Origin: a virus
DNA length: 35,775 nucleotides
Direction: 5' to 3' (one strand)
Virus record (IMG/VR): IMGVR_UViG_3300048839_000322
Span: 1 to 35,775 of that record
Both the position numbers and the translations under genes were made by a program. The notes below the pieces were generated by a model. It was not told where the DNA came from and did not search any database. It saw only the letters and a list, made by a program, of their open reading frames with translations. Position 1 is the stretch's first letter, and the number at the start of each line of letters is the position of its first letter. This document shows positions 15,686 to 23,380 of this stretch, piece after piece.

Positions 15686-18628
15686 TTACTGACCCTGAAT
15701 AATTGTTACGATGCCTTTACCGATCCCGTTACCACCAGCATTACCTTGTATGATTTCAATATCAGTTGGGAAACCTGCATCTTCATCTGCTTCAGATGGC
15801 CAAGCAAAAATGTATTTAGACATTTCACCCATTTTAATCGGTAGCCAACAATCTAAAGTTATTGATCTACCATCTGGGGAATATGTTATATTCTCTACAA
15901 CAGCTTTAATATCGGTATTTGCCAAGTGTGTAGATGCTAAATCAAATGTTACTGTGTCATAAAGTTCTAATCTAATCTGCGGTAAGAAAGTACTTAACGA
16001 CACTCGCTTCCACAAATTAGCCCATCTAATTAACCAAAATGTTGCAGACTTCTTTACTAACGATTCAATATTATAGATAAAAATTGTAGTCTCTTTTTCT
16101 CTGAGACCGTATAAAGCAACATTATGTCGTAGAGTTAAATACTTTTTGGTATCTGGTAAATAGTTCGGTGCCCAACTAACTAATAGCTTGGTAACTAATT
16201 CGCTAGCATCACCGAAACTAACTTGCAAAGATTGTTCACCGTCGATATCAGCTTCAGTTAATGTAAGATTACTTGTCGGTTCTTTTGCTAAATACTTCAA
16301 ATAGTAAATGTCATTGTTGACATATGCTACACATCTAGCTTGCATAGCTATTTCATTAATAATACTGTAGACATCTGGTCTGTCGAATAATGCAAAACTA
16401 GATGGGTAGTTATCAATTAGACTTTTAACAGTATTAAATGAAGTTGAATCAATAGTCTTATTTGTATATGTATTAATGAAATATTCTATAATATCAACTG
16501 TGTTTGGTCCTACAGATGAATCCATTGTAACGTAGATTTCATCGTCCCATTTCTCACCTTGTATATGTGTCAATGGTACTTTTAATCTAATTGACGTTAC
16601 TGTTAATTTTAAATTACCATCTATATCGTAAAGAGGCTCTGCCTCATTTTTAGTATAATATGTACTCGGTACAATACTTAATAATTTTTTACCGTCTTCA
16701 TCTTTATAAGCATAGATAGCTTTTATAGTTGATGGTAATATATTAGCCACATAGATTTCATAATCATTCTCTGCATAACGTATTTCATCGCCTACATTAG
16801 CAGCCCATTTAATTTCACTTGGGAACTCTTCTAAAAATATATTACCATCAAACCAACTCGGTAATGGCACTGGCGATACTTCAAGAATCTCAATAATATC
16901 TTCACCGATTACAGTGAAAATATCTCTTGGTCTAGGGACAACAATTATCGGGTCCCAACCATTTTCTAAAGGCAACAATTTTTCTAATTGCCTTAAGTGT
17001 TTCGTTTCATCATCATTTGGTAGTGCAGGGTAAAGTGCCTGCAAAGTCTGTGGCTTCAGTTCTACCCAAGGTTCTATTTGCGGTGCTAAATCATTCCAAC
17101 CTTGCGGTAAATCATCCCAGCCACTGAAATTAATACTTGGCAGGCTCGTTACAGACTTTACTACATTTGCACCATACTGTCCTTGGAAATTGTATGTTCC
17201 AAAAGGTACTAACTCAAATCTGCATTTAGTATTATTTTGTTCAACAATTTTTAAAATATGATTTCTACCGTCATAACGGCTTCTTGCCAAAATATACATA
17301 TTAGTTAAATTGTATGACGCATCTTCTACCCAGAAAAGATCCGCACCTTTCATTTCATTTATATTGCCACAATCGTCAGCAACACTTCCTCTATTGGCTA
17401 TTCCAATATTATTGTAGCGAGGTAAAGCAATTGGGTGTAATGTCAATTGTCCACTAGAGAATATACCTCTCCATTTTAAATTATTAATCAATAATTCAAT
17501 TGGCTCATTTTGTGTGAACTGTTCACTATCTTCTACTTTAACTTGTAAAGTAGCACAATCTGATTGTCTACAAATCTCCATCATCGCAGCGACATAGGTT
17601 TGATAGATGGCCATCAAACCATTTACTGCACCAACTATATTAGCAGATGCAGCACGCTTTAAATCAATCTCATATGCCGCTAATTCAATCTGCCTTTCAA
17701 TCAGTTCCTTCTGCCCTTGGATAGCTTTTAAATCGGCTTTCCAACCTTTTATCTCATCTCTTAATTCGCCGATCTCCTCAATCCTGTGTTTCTCAGCATC
17801 ACTTTTATCGCGACGCTTGCGCCTTAATTTATTGGCCTCAGCTATATCTTCCTTATTACCTTTTACAAGAGTTTCATACTGATTCTCCATTTTTATAATT
17901 AATATATATTGTTGGTATAGTATAGAAGGTATAGCTCCAATATTACTAGCACCCTGTGAAACTAGTTTCCAGAATGATAGTATCATTTGTTGATCATACC
18001 ATGCTTTCTCTAACGCACTTAACTGCGCGTAAAGCATTTGGTCAATCACACAAAACGGTTCACTTAACTTTGCTATTGGGAACTGTACAATTTTGGTGGC
18101 TGGTACGTGTACAACATTACCAAAAGCTAACGGCCAATTTGGTGAATTATCATCTGGCTCAGTGTCGATTATATCGGTTTCTTCTAGAGACACACCAATT
18201 TCTGTGTCCTCAACTTCCGATATAATTTTTAAATCAATACTACGTTCACTTTCAGACCAATTAATTGGTGCATCAATTATACCTTTGAATAATACGAATT
18301 TATCGGTTGTTGTCAATCCTCTAAAGAATTGGTATATAATACATTTTTTATTATAGACATTTGCTGTATTTAAAATAGTTTTGATATCGCCAGATGTGTC
18401 ATCAAGACTTATACTAACATCACTTGCTTGACCGGTTTTACTAGATGGTGTTACGCTTATATCTGAGACTTTTAATATTGCTACATATGAATCTATACCA
18501 CTTACAGTTCTATCTGTATAGATATAATAATTACCAGTACCATACCAATCAATAGCTAATATTATTAAAGGCTCCGTTGCCAGTTTCTGTGTAACTTTGG
18601 CTAGAGCATTAGCTGTCAATGTTTTCAT
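15686..18628 (-). CDS. large tail tip/hub protein
   Basis: 980 residues. The first 150 residues resemble the start of phage tail hub-type proteins: VSDISVTPSSKTGQASDVSI, then LFKGIIDAPINWSESERSI, a beta-rich ring-like domain. A strongly charged coiled coil lies at about 245-330 (KLRRKRRDKSDAEKHRIEEI). The remainder is beta-rich with occasional Trp, and the end (GRSITLDCWLPI) also fits a hub or central tip protein. It starts in an ATGA overlap with the paralogous small tail proteins. Its size and position between the small tail proteins and the tip proteins fit a gpJ- or hub-like component. The exact family is uncertain. Confidence 0.7.
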   Translation of the reverse strand: MKTLTANALAKVTQKLATEPLIILAIDWYGTGNYYIYTDRTVSGIDSYVAILKVSDISVTPSSKTGQASDVSISLDDTSGDIKTILNTANVYNKKCIIYQFFRGLTTTDKFVLFKGIIDAPINWSESERSIDLKIISEVEDTEIGVSLEETDIIDTEPDDNSPNWPLAFGNVVHVPATKIVQFPIAKLSEPFCVIDQMLYAQLSALEKAWYDQQMILSFWKLVSQGASNIGAIPSILYQQYILIIKMENQYETLVKGNKEDIAEANKLRRKRRDKSDAEKHRIEEIGELRDEIKGWKADLKAIQGQKELIERQIELAAYEIDLKRAASANIVGAVNGLMAIYQTYVAAMMEICRQSDCATLQVKVEDSEQFTQNEPIELLINNLKWRGIFSSGQLTLHPIALPRYNNIGIANRGSVADDCGNINEMKGADLFWVEDASYNLTNMYILARSRYDGRNHILKIVEQNNTKCRFELVPFGTYNFQGQYGANVVKSVTSLPSINFSGWDDLPQGWNDLAPQIEPWVELKPQTLQALYPALPNDDETKHLRQLEKLLPLENGWDPIIVVPRPRDIFTVIGEDIIEILEVSPVPLPSWFDGNIFLEEFPSEIKWAANVGDEIRYAENDYEIYVANILPSTIKAIYAYKDEDGKKLLSIVPSTYYTKNEAEPLYDIDGNLKLTVTSIRLKVPLTHIQGEKWDDEIYVTMDSSVGPNTVDIIEYFINTYTNKTIDSTSFNTVKSLIDNYPSSFALFDRPDVYSIINEIAMQARCVAYVNNDIYYLKYLAKEPTSNLTLTEADIDGEQSLQVSFGDASELVTKLLVSWAPNYLPDTKKYLTLRHNVALYGLREKETTIFIYNIESLVKKSATFWLIRWANLWKRVSLSTFLPQIRLELYDTVTFDLASTHLANTDIKAVVENITYSPDGRSITLDCWLPIKMGEMSKYIFAWPSEADEDAGFPTDIEIIQGNAGGNGIGKGIVTIIQGQ

Positions 18629-19020
18629 AGTATATCACCTTCAAATTCAAGACTTATTGTAACAGCTTCTTCACTACCTAGTAGATCACTCGGATTATAC
18701 CAGGATTTCTTAAAGTTGCGTTTATCTAATTCAGAAATGAAAATAGCTAAGTATCTTATATCCTTATGATTCACTAATTCAATTTTATTACCGGCATTTA
18801 ATTTATAGAAATCTTCTAGCTCAAGACTTTTCTGTCTAGTCATTTGTATATTGAAAAGAAGCCTTACACTAGTAGTCGTTTTTAAATATGAATAAACGGT
18901 ACCATCAACTGCACGTTTTACATCTAATTCTCTGATAGGCGTATAGCTATCACCCAAATCTGGGTTAGGGAGTATAAGTGTTCTAGTGAAATTAGGGTAT
19001 GGTCCTTTCAGTATAATCAT
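18625..19020 (-). CDS. small tail protein, paralogue of its upstream neighbour
   Basis: 131 residues, beta-rich, ending TISLEFEGDIL. It is the same length and has the same C-terminal pattern as the preceding gene's product (YVIQFEFQGDLL). Both have a central helix followed by a strand, helix, strand order (KSLELEDFYKLNAGNKIEL here). Such pairs are typical of distal tail or tail-tip adaptor proteins. AAGGAG lies before the ATG, and the stop and start overlap with both neighbours as ATGA. Confidence 0.7.
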   Translation of the reverse strand: MIILKGPYPNFTRTLILPNPDLGDSYTPIRELDVKRAVDGTVYSYLKTTTSVRLLFNIQMTRQKSLELEDFYKLNAGNKIELVNHKDIRYLAIFISELDKRNFKKSWYNPSDLLGSEEAVTISLEFEGDIL

Positions 19021-19415
19021 GTTAACAAATCTCCTTGAAACTCAAACTGAATTACATACCCACAATTTTTATGTTGCTCAGTAATCTCGGCTGGTATCAA
19101 AATACCAGTCCATGTTCTACTCTCATAATCTAATAATTTTATTATATTACCATAAGATTGACTAACAAGTGATAAATAGTTTGCTCTCTGTGTTGATGTA
19201 CAAGCCTGGCAGATATAATATAATACAGTATAATCAGGCCAAAGTGTATCTCTAAAAACCTTGCTCGCTAATCCACTTGTACGTCTTACAATTCTTTTTA
19301 CTTCTGTCTTTTCAGAATTCTCGAAAAGAGGGGACGGCAATGTCACTGTAATAGTTGGCGAGGTAACAGGATAGCTTAACTCAATTGTCGATCTTCTAAC
19401 TAGCGTATAAGCCAT
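19017..19415 (-). CDS. small tail protein, paralogue of its downstream neighbour
   Basis: 132 residues, beta-rich, with LSYPVTSPTITVTLPSPLF near the start, a helix at TSTQRANYLSLVSQ and the shared ending FEFQGDLL. It is probably a tail adaptor that arose with its neighbour by duplication. GAGG and AAGGAA lie before the ATG. It overlaps the deoxyribosyltransferase-like gene by 16 bases. Confidence 0.7.
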   Translation of the reverse strand: MAYTLVRRSTIELSYPVTSPTITVTLPSPLFENSEKTEVKRIVRRTSGLASKVFRDTLWPDYTVLYYICQACTSTQRANYLSLVSQSYGNIIKLLDYESRTWTGILIPAEITEQHKNCGYVIQFEFQGDLLT

Positions 19416-19765
19416 TTCCTTACCTCATTAATTGATTTAAAAATCGGTTTACCTAATTCAAAAGCTAATGCTTCTTCCTTATCAGAACCAGTTGAGTAAC
19501 CAGATATTCTATAGAATAAATCACATTGGCTAACCCATTTGAAACAGAGTTCAAGCCAATCATTGTATGATCTTTTCTTTATTAAATCATAGTAATAGAA
19601 AAGGTGCGGGCAAAAGGGTGCCGCACCGATGTCAATTAGTTGACTACTGATTTCCAAAGCACGAAGCAAATTATCTTCTGGATTAGGGTGCGTAAACGGT
19701 CCAGCAACGTAGATCGTTACTTTGTAGACCGTTTCGGTAACTTTACTTTCGTTGCTTTGTTCCAT
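19400..19765 (-). CDS. nucleoside 2-deoxyribosyltransferase-like protein
   Basis: 121 residues. It begins the fold with VTIYVAGPFTHPNPEDNL, matching the I-Y-x-A-G-P strand and loop of nucleoside deoxyribosyltransferase/DUF4406 proteins, followed by the helix ALEISSQLIDIGAAPFCPHLF. The C-terminal signature STGSDKEEALAFELGKPIF fits the E-x3-A active-site region. Members move deoxyribose between bases or hydrolyse deoxynucleosides; many small phage versions are uncharacterised. It lacks an obvious ribosome site at ATG 19765 and overlaps the phosphoesterase gene by 49 bases, so it is probably made by translational coupling. Its presence amid tail genes is unusual. Confidence 0.8.
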   Translation of the reverse strand: MEQSNESKVTETVYKVTIYVAGPFTHPNPEDNLLRALEISSQLIDIGAAPFCPHLFYYYDLIKKRSYNDWLELCFKWVSQCDLFYRISGYSTGSDKEEALAFELGKPIFKSINEVRKWLIR

Positions 19766-21768
19766 CGGTTGTTATAGAAACCTCGCACTTGATAAGTAAA
19801 GAATTCAACTTGGCAAGCTGTAATCGAACCTGACTTAGGATCTTGTGTTAATTTACAGATGCCACCACCTACGTCAACATGTATACCTTTCTTGCGTAAG
19901 AAAGGTGTTTGATCTTGTGTGCAACCAACTTGTATACAGTGTACGTTTCGGAAGTGATTGTACGACAGTTTGTGGTAGTGCCCGATCATAAGTACAGCCG
20001 GTTTATCACCACCAGAAAATGACTCTACAATCTTTTGTGGTTTGTAGCTATTGCCACTCCAAAAACATTTGCCATTCATTCTAACATAAATTAGTTCGTT
20101 AGGTACTGAGCAACAATATACTGTTCCATTGTAATATTCTCGCTTTGGCTCATTATTAATAGTTGGATTAACTTTTTCAGTTTTTATTGAAATATAAAAA
20201 CAACTTTTGTTAATTCCACAACTACAACTAAATCCACATTTTTGCGCAACTTCGCAAATATCATCTGCTAATTTCTTACTGACTGTGTAATACGTATAAT
20301 GATTTTTATCAATACAGCCATCACCTTTCATCATAGTTGCTAATAGTAATTTTAAAATATTTTTAGGTTGCTCTTTTAACCAGATAGGTATTTGTTTTTC
20401 ATAAGAAGTTCTACCACAATTTTTAATTAACCAGTCTCCTAGCTCAACTGAACATATTACTATATTGTTACCATTTTTTTCTATTTTTGGATCAAAACCA
20501 CACTCCTGCAATACCTTTATAATTTCTTCAAAATTATCTGAATTAATTACTGGGCATTGTGTTATTACTATTTTTTGCTTATCTTTACTAACGCAGCCTT
20601 CTGTAATATACCATGCTAGTAATTTTGTTGCTTGCTGTATTTTTAATGAATTTATATGTCTAGCTTCTTTTCTTTTGGAAATGTATCTAGGTATTTTTAT
20701 TATATCAGTTTGTATACCAAACCAATTTTTAGAACCCAGACACAATCTGGTTTCCTGTCGTCTATAATTATTTAAAATATTTTCTGAATCAAGCAAGTAC
20801 CAACAATCTTTAAAAATACCACGCCCACTGGCTTGTAAGATTCTATGATTAGGCGTTACTGTAAAGTTAAAAGATTTTCCATAATAGTGATGAACATCAC
20901 CTTCGTATTGTTCTTTAATAATATCTGTCGGTTGCTGCCATTCAAATGTATGATTATCTTTTGTCATAGTTGCAACATCATCAGAATATTGCAATTCTGA
21001 GAAAGGTACCCAACCACGGGTTTTAGTTAGTATTTCAGCCCCCTCAACAAAGCAAGTGGCATATGATGAGCCTCCACCAGGGTGCATAACAGACAACTGT
21101 GTTTTCTTTTTGCTGTTGATGTTTTTTAGGCCTACAAACGATTCAATGTAGCCAAGGTCCGCCCAATCTGATCTACCATTCTCAATCATAACACTTTCCA
21201 TGTGTTTTCCAATATCAATACCTTCCCTTTGTGCGAACCAACCTTCATGGTCATCACCTGTAACAGCATAAGTAACAATACCAACATTTGGATAGAAATC
21301 AGCAAGAGCTTGACACTGAGCGTCTAATCCATATACATCAATATCATATTTGTTGAATCTAGCTTCACCCTCAATCCAGTTTCCAGCATGTAAAACTCTA
21401 TCAACTTCAGCATCAGCGAACTTATCATATAGATCATTTAGAACGTCGTATCTGCAGTATTTCGATCCTATATGTGTATCACCTATGAAACCAAATAAGT
21501 AAGTATTATCTTTACGACTTAGATACTCAGTTTCTTTCGCTCCAACTCTAGGCTCTTTATGCAAAGCCCAGCAATCACCCATATGTTGGATTAAATAGCC
21601 TTGATTAATTAATTCACTAAAACAGTATTCGATATCATCAATATTACAATTGTATTTGTCAATAAAAAATTGTAATGGACGCTTCTGTTTATGAAGCTCT
21701 TTTAGAACGTCTTGTGGCGTTAGTTCGACTCTTTGCTGTTCGTTTTTTATCGCCTTCTTCACGTTCAT
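19717..21768 (-). CDS. calcineurin-like metallophosphoesterase with intein and N-terminal winged-helix-like region
   Basis: 683 residues; the spliced form would be 348. Residues about 15-75 look like a small helical/winged-helix region (VLKELHKQKRPLQFFIDKY). The phosphoesterase motifs follow: GDTHIG (D-x-H), HAGNWIEGE where GD is usual, TGDDHEG as the GNH-like motif, MHPGGGSSYAT, and after the intein GHYHK (G-H-x-H). These enzymes hydrolyse phosphodiesters or phosphomonoesters using two metals. The intein occupies 239-573, joining SYAT to SYKPQ. AAAGG precedes the ATG. The 5' end overlaps the previous gene by 80 bases. A role in DNA processing or packaging is possible but not shown. Confidence 0.88.
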   Translation of the reverse strand: MNVKKAIKNEQQRVELTPQDVLKELHKQKRPLQFFIDKYNCNIDDIEYCFSELINQGYLIQHMGDCWALHKEPRVGAKETEYLSRKDNTYLFGFIGDTHIGSKYCRYDVLNDLYDKFADAEVDRVLHAGNWIEGEARFNKYDIDVYGLDAQCQALADFYPNVGIVTYAVTGDDHEGWFAQREGIDIGKHMESVMIENGRSDWADLGYIESFVGLKNINSKKKTQLSVMHPGGGSSYATCFVEGAEILTKTRGWVPFSELQYSDDVATMTKDNHTFEWQQPTDIIKEQYEGDVHHYYGKSFNFTVTPNHRILQASGRGIFKDCWYLLDSENILNNYRRQETRLCLGSKNWFGIQTDIIKIPRYISKRKEARHINSLKIQQATKLLAWYITEGCVSKDKQKIVITQCPVINSDNFEEIIKVLQECGFDPKIEKNGNNIVICSVELGDWLIKNCGRTSYEKQIPIWLKEQPKNILKLLLATMMKGDGCIDKNHYTYYTVSKKLADDICEVAQKCGFSCSCGINKSCFYISIKTEKVNPTINNEPKREYYNGTVYCCSVPNELIYVRMNGKCFWSGNSYKPQKIVESFSGGDKPAVLMIGHYHKLSYNHFRNVHCIQVGCTQDQTPFLRKKGIHVDVGGGICKLTQDPKSGSITACQVEFFTYQVRGFYNNRWNKATKVKLPKRSTK
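20050..21054 (-). mobile_element. intein with LAGLIDADG endonuclease domain, in the metallophosphoesterase
   Basis: In-frame insertion of 335 residues. It starts at Cys1 (CFVEGAEILTKTRGW), has block B VTPNHRIL, and ends VRMNGKCFWSGN before Ser +1. LAGLIDADG-like helices appear as LLAWYITEGCVS and LLLATMMKGDGCID, with Glu and Asp at the acidic positions, so an endonuclease is plausible. The penultimate residue is Gly, as in the primase intein. The insertion lies between two conserved active-site regions, which makes loss without exact removal costly. Confidence 0.93.
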
Positions 21769-22006
21769 TCTGTACCTTTCGGACTGAGTCTCGAATGCAC
21801 TCTTTAACGTAGTAGGTACAACATGTTAATGCGGTATTTTCTAATAACCATTCTACCGCAGCTGTCAAACTACTACGCAACATTAACTCGCCACTGGCAA
21901 ATGCTTCTACCCAAGAATCGTAAGCCTTTTTATCGTTGCCAACTAGATCCTTAGGAGTAACTTTTTGATTTGCTTTAGCTTTATTAATAGCATTTCTAAC
22001 ACCCAT
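21689..22006 (-). CDS. small helical protein of unknown function
   Basis: 105 residues, mostly helical, with a middle segment SLTAAVEWLLENTALTCC and a basic, Arg/Lys-rich tail (KKRTAKSRTNATRRSKRAS) that could bind nucleic acid. AGGA precedes the ATG. The last 80 bases overlap the start of the phosphoesterase gene in another frame, and the overlap encodes exactly the basic tail. Function unknown. Confidence 0.6.
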   Translation of the reverse strand: MGVRNAINKAKANQKVTPKDLVGNDKKAYDSWVEAFASGELMLRSSLTAAVEWLLENTALTCCTYYVKECIRDSVRKVQNEREEGDKKRTAKSRTNATRRSKRAS

Positions 22007-22008
22007 AA

Positions 22009-22281
22009 TTACTTCCTAATAATTGAGACATCGTGAACCATACCAATTGGTATGAAATGCTTGACTCTGTATTCGAAAATGTCTTTCTCTGTTAAAGGCA
22101 AATGCACATCAGTAACTAATGTGTAACCAGTTTTATCCTCTCTGTAAAGGAAGCCTACTGTTACCATCATTTCTGCTTGTTGTTCGTCATCAGCAATATT
22201 TGTTACAACATCTGTGTCTGTACTCGCATCTAACCATCTAACAATAGCTACTGGTAAAGGATTCTTTTTTCTTGGAAACAT
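22009..22281 (-). CDS. small protein of unknown function
   Basis: 90 residues with a beta-rich pattern (VTVGFLYREDKTGYTLVTDV) and no motif. The ribosome site GGGAG overlaps the stop of the preceding repeat protein gene, and its stop is two bases from the next start. Small size and position suggest a tail accessory protein; not proven. Confidence 0.65.
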   Translation of the reverse strand: MFPRKKNPLPVAIVRWLDASTDTDVVTNIADDEQQAEMMVTVGFLYREDKTGYTLVTDVHLPLTEKDIFEYRVKHFIPIGMVHDVSIIRK

Positions 22282-22282
22282 A

Positions 22283-22822
22283 CTAACTCCCTGCTAAAGC
22301 TACATTCTTAGCTACATATCTAGTTCCACTCGCTGTAACGTGTGATGGATCATAACCAATTATACCTTGTGTTGGTACTAATGTATTTGTAACTCTTTTC
22401 TTAAATGTTCCACCATCTCTTATACTTAATCCAATTGATATACTATGTCTACTTATTGCTGCATTTGATAGCGTAGATCCGCTAGTATTAATTACTTGAG
22501 TAGGTTCTAATATTGTTTCTACTGAATCACTTTTAGTACGTGGTAATAAAGTCTGTGAAGGAGCTAGTGTACTGGATACCGACCCAACCTTCGTACGTGG
22601 GCTTAAGGTTTGGGTCGGCTCCAGTGTACTAGTTATCTCTGGCAAGACACCTTTCAGTTCTTGCTCAGGCTCCAACAGCGTAGTCACATCAGGTATTACA
22701 CCCTTTGGACCGTGAACTGATTCTAAAGTAGTTGTAACACTTCTGGCAGCGAATACTTGGTTGCCTACACTTGTTAGTGAGCACCCAACTGGCAATGTTA
22801 CGGTCTCATTGTATGTAGGCAT
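22283..22822 (-). CDS. repeat protein, relative of the large repeat protein at the right edge
   Basis: 179 residues. The start MPTYNETVTLPVG resembles the repeated segment TYTETLTLPV of the large repeat protein at 34535-35775. The centre has imperfect repeats of about 19 residues: TLEPTQTLSPRTKVGSVSS, TLAPSQTLLPRTKSDSVET, then ILEPTQVI and looser copies before them. It is low in complexity and rich in Thr, Ser and Val, suggesting an extended or fibrous structural protein. GAGAG precedes the ATG. It follows the virion-type gene at 22832, an arrangement mirrored at the right edge. Confidence 0.7.
   Translation of the reverse strand: MPTYNETVTLPVGCSLTSVGNQVFAARSVTTTLESVHGPKGVIPDVTTLLEPEQELKGVLPEITSTLEPTQTLSPRTKVGSVSSTLAPSQTLLPRTKSDSVETILEPTQVINTSGSTLSNAAISRHSISIGLSIRDGGTFKKRVTNTLVPTQGIIGYDPSHVTASGTRYVAKNVALAGS
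22579..22618. repeat. strong inverted repeat inside the repeat-protein gene
   Basis: CCGACCCAACCTT (22579-22591) pairs with AAGGTTTGGGTCGG (22605-22618), thirteen pairs with one bulge. An imperfect outer stem continues (TAGTGTACTGG at 22565-22575 against CCAGTGTACTA at 22621-22631, nine of eleven). It may slow ribosomes or polymerase, or only be a by-product of repeat coding. Confidence 0.5.
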
Positions 22823-22831
22823 CGTTTACTC

Positions 22832-23380
22832 TCAGTAAGTAATCGTGTATCCAACCTTGAAACTATCACCATTCTGAACATTAATAGTTGCATCGAAAGC
22901 ACCAGTTGCCATCAGCGTACCAGATGTACCAGAAGCTGCACTAGCAAGCATGATACCATAAATAGTTTTCGTAGTTAGAATTGGGAATGTAGCATCAGAT
23001 GTTGAAGTCTTACTTCCACTTGCCGCCGCGCCTTCTACCCAAGCCTGTCTGTTACCAGTATAGTCTGTGCCTGGAATAAGCTCAGACCAACCAGTGTGAC
23101 TTGCCAAAGTATCAGCAGCTAGCAAAGCGCTGAAACCATCATTATTAATAAGACCAATGTACCATGTCGTTACAGCAGTACCACCACTGAATACAACATC
23201 AAGTAAATGGTTCTTACCAACAGTAGTAATATCGTTGTGACCATTTATTTCAAGAATAATTTGGCCACCACGAATCAACTGACCGTAAAAATTTCCTTTG
23301 TGCCGTAAAGTATTACTTCGTCTGCGTTTACTGATAACGTCGGCACCAATTATCATATCTGAAAGTAAATTATCGAACAT
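22832..23380 (-). CDS. beta-rich virion protein, paralogue of the 34036-34527 product
   Basis: 182 residues. The segments WYIGLINNDGFSALLAADTL and ASHTGWSEL, and later SGTSGTLMATGAFDATI, match the product of 34036-34527 (WYVGLVDNAGW, GDTLASHSGWTEF, SGTSGTLYGEGAF). It has no signal peptide. Such beta-rich repeats of phage origin often coat heads or tails or form fibre bases. The start overlaps the tape measure stop by 11 bases, with GGGAG upstream. Together with the gene at 22283 it forms a cassette that also exists at the right edge. Confidence 0.75.
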   Translation of the reverse strand: MFDNLLSDMIIGADVISKRRRSNTLRHKGNFYGQLIRGGQIILEINGHNDITTVGKNHLLDVVFSGGTAVTTWYIGLINNDGFSALLAADTLASHTGWSELIPGTDYTGNRQAWVEGAAASGSKTSTSDATFPILTTKTIYGIMLASAASGTSGTLMATGAFDATINVQNGDSFKVGYTITY

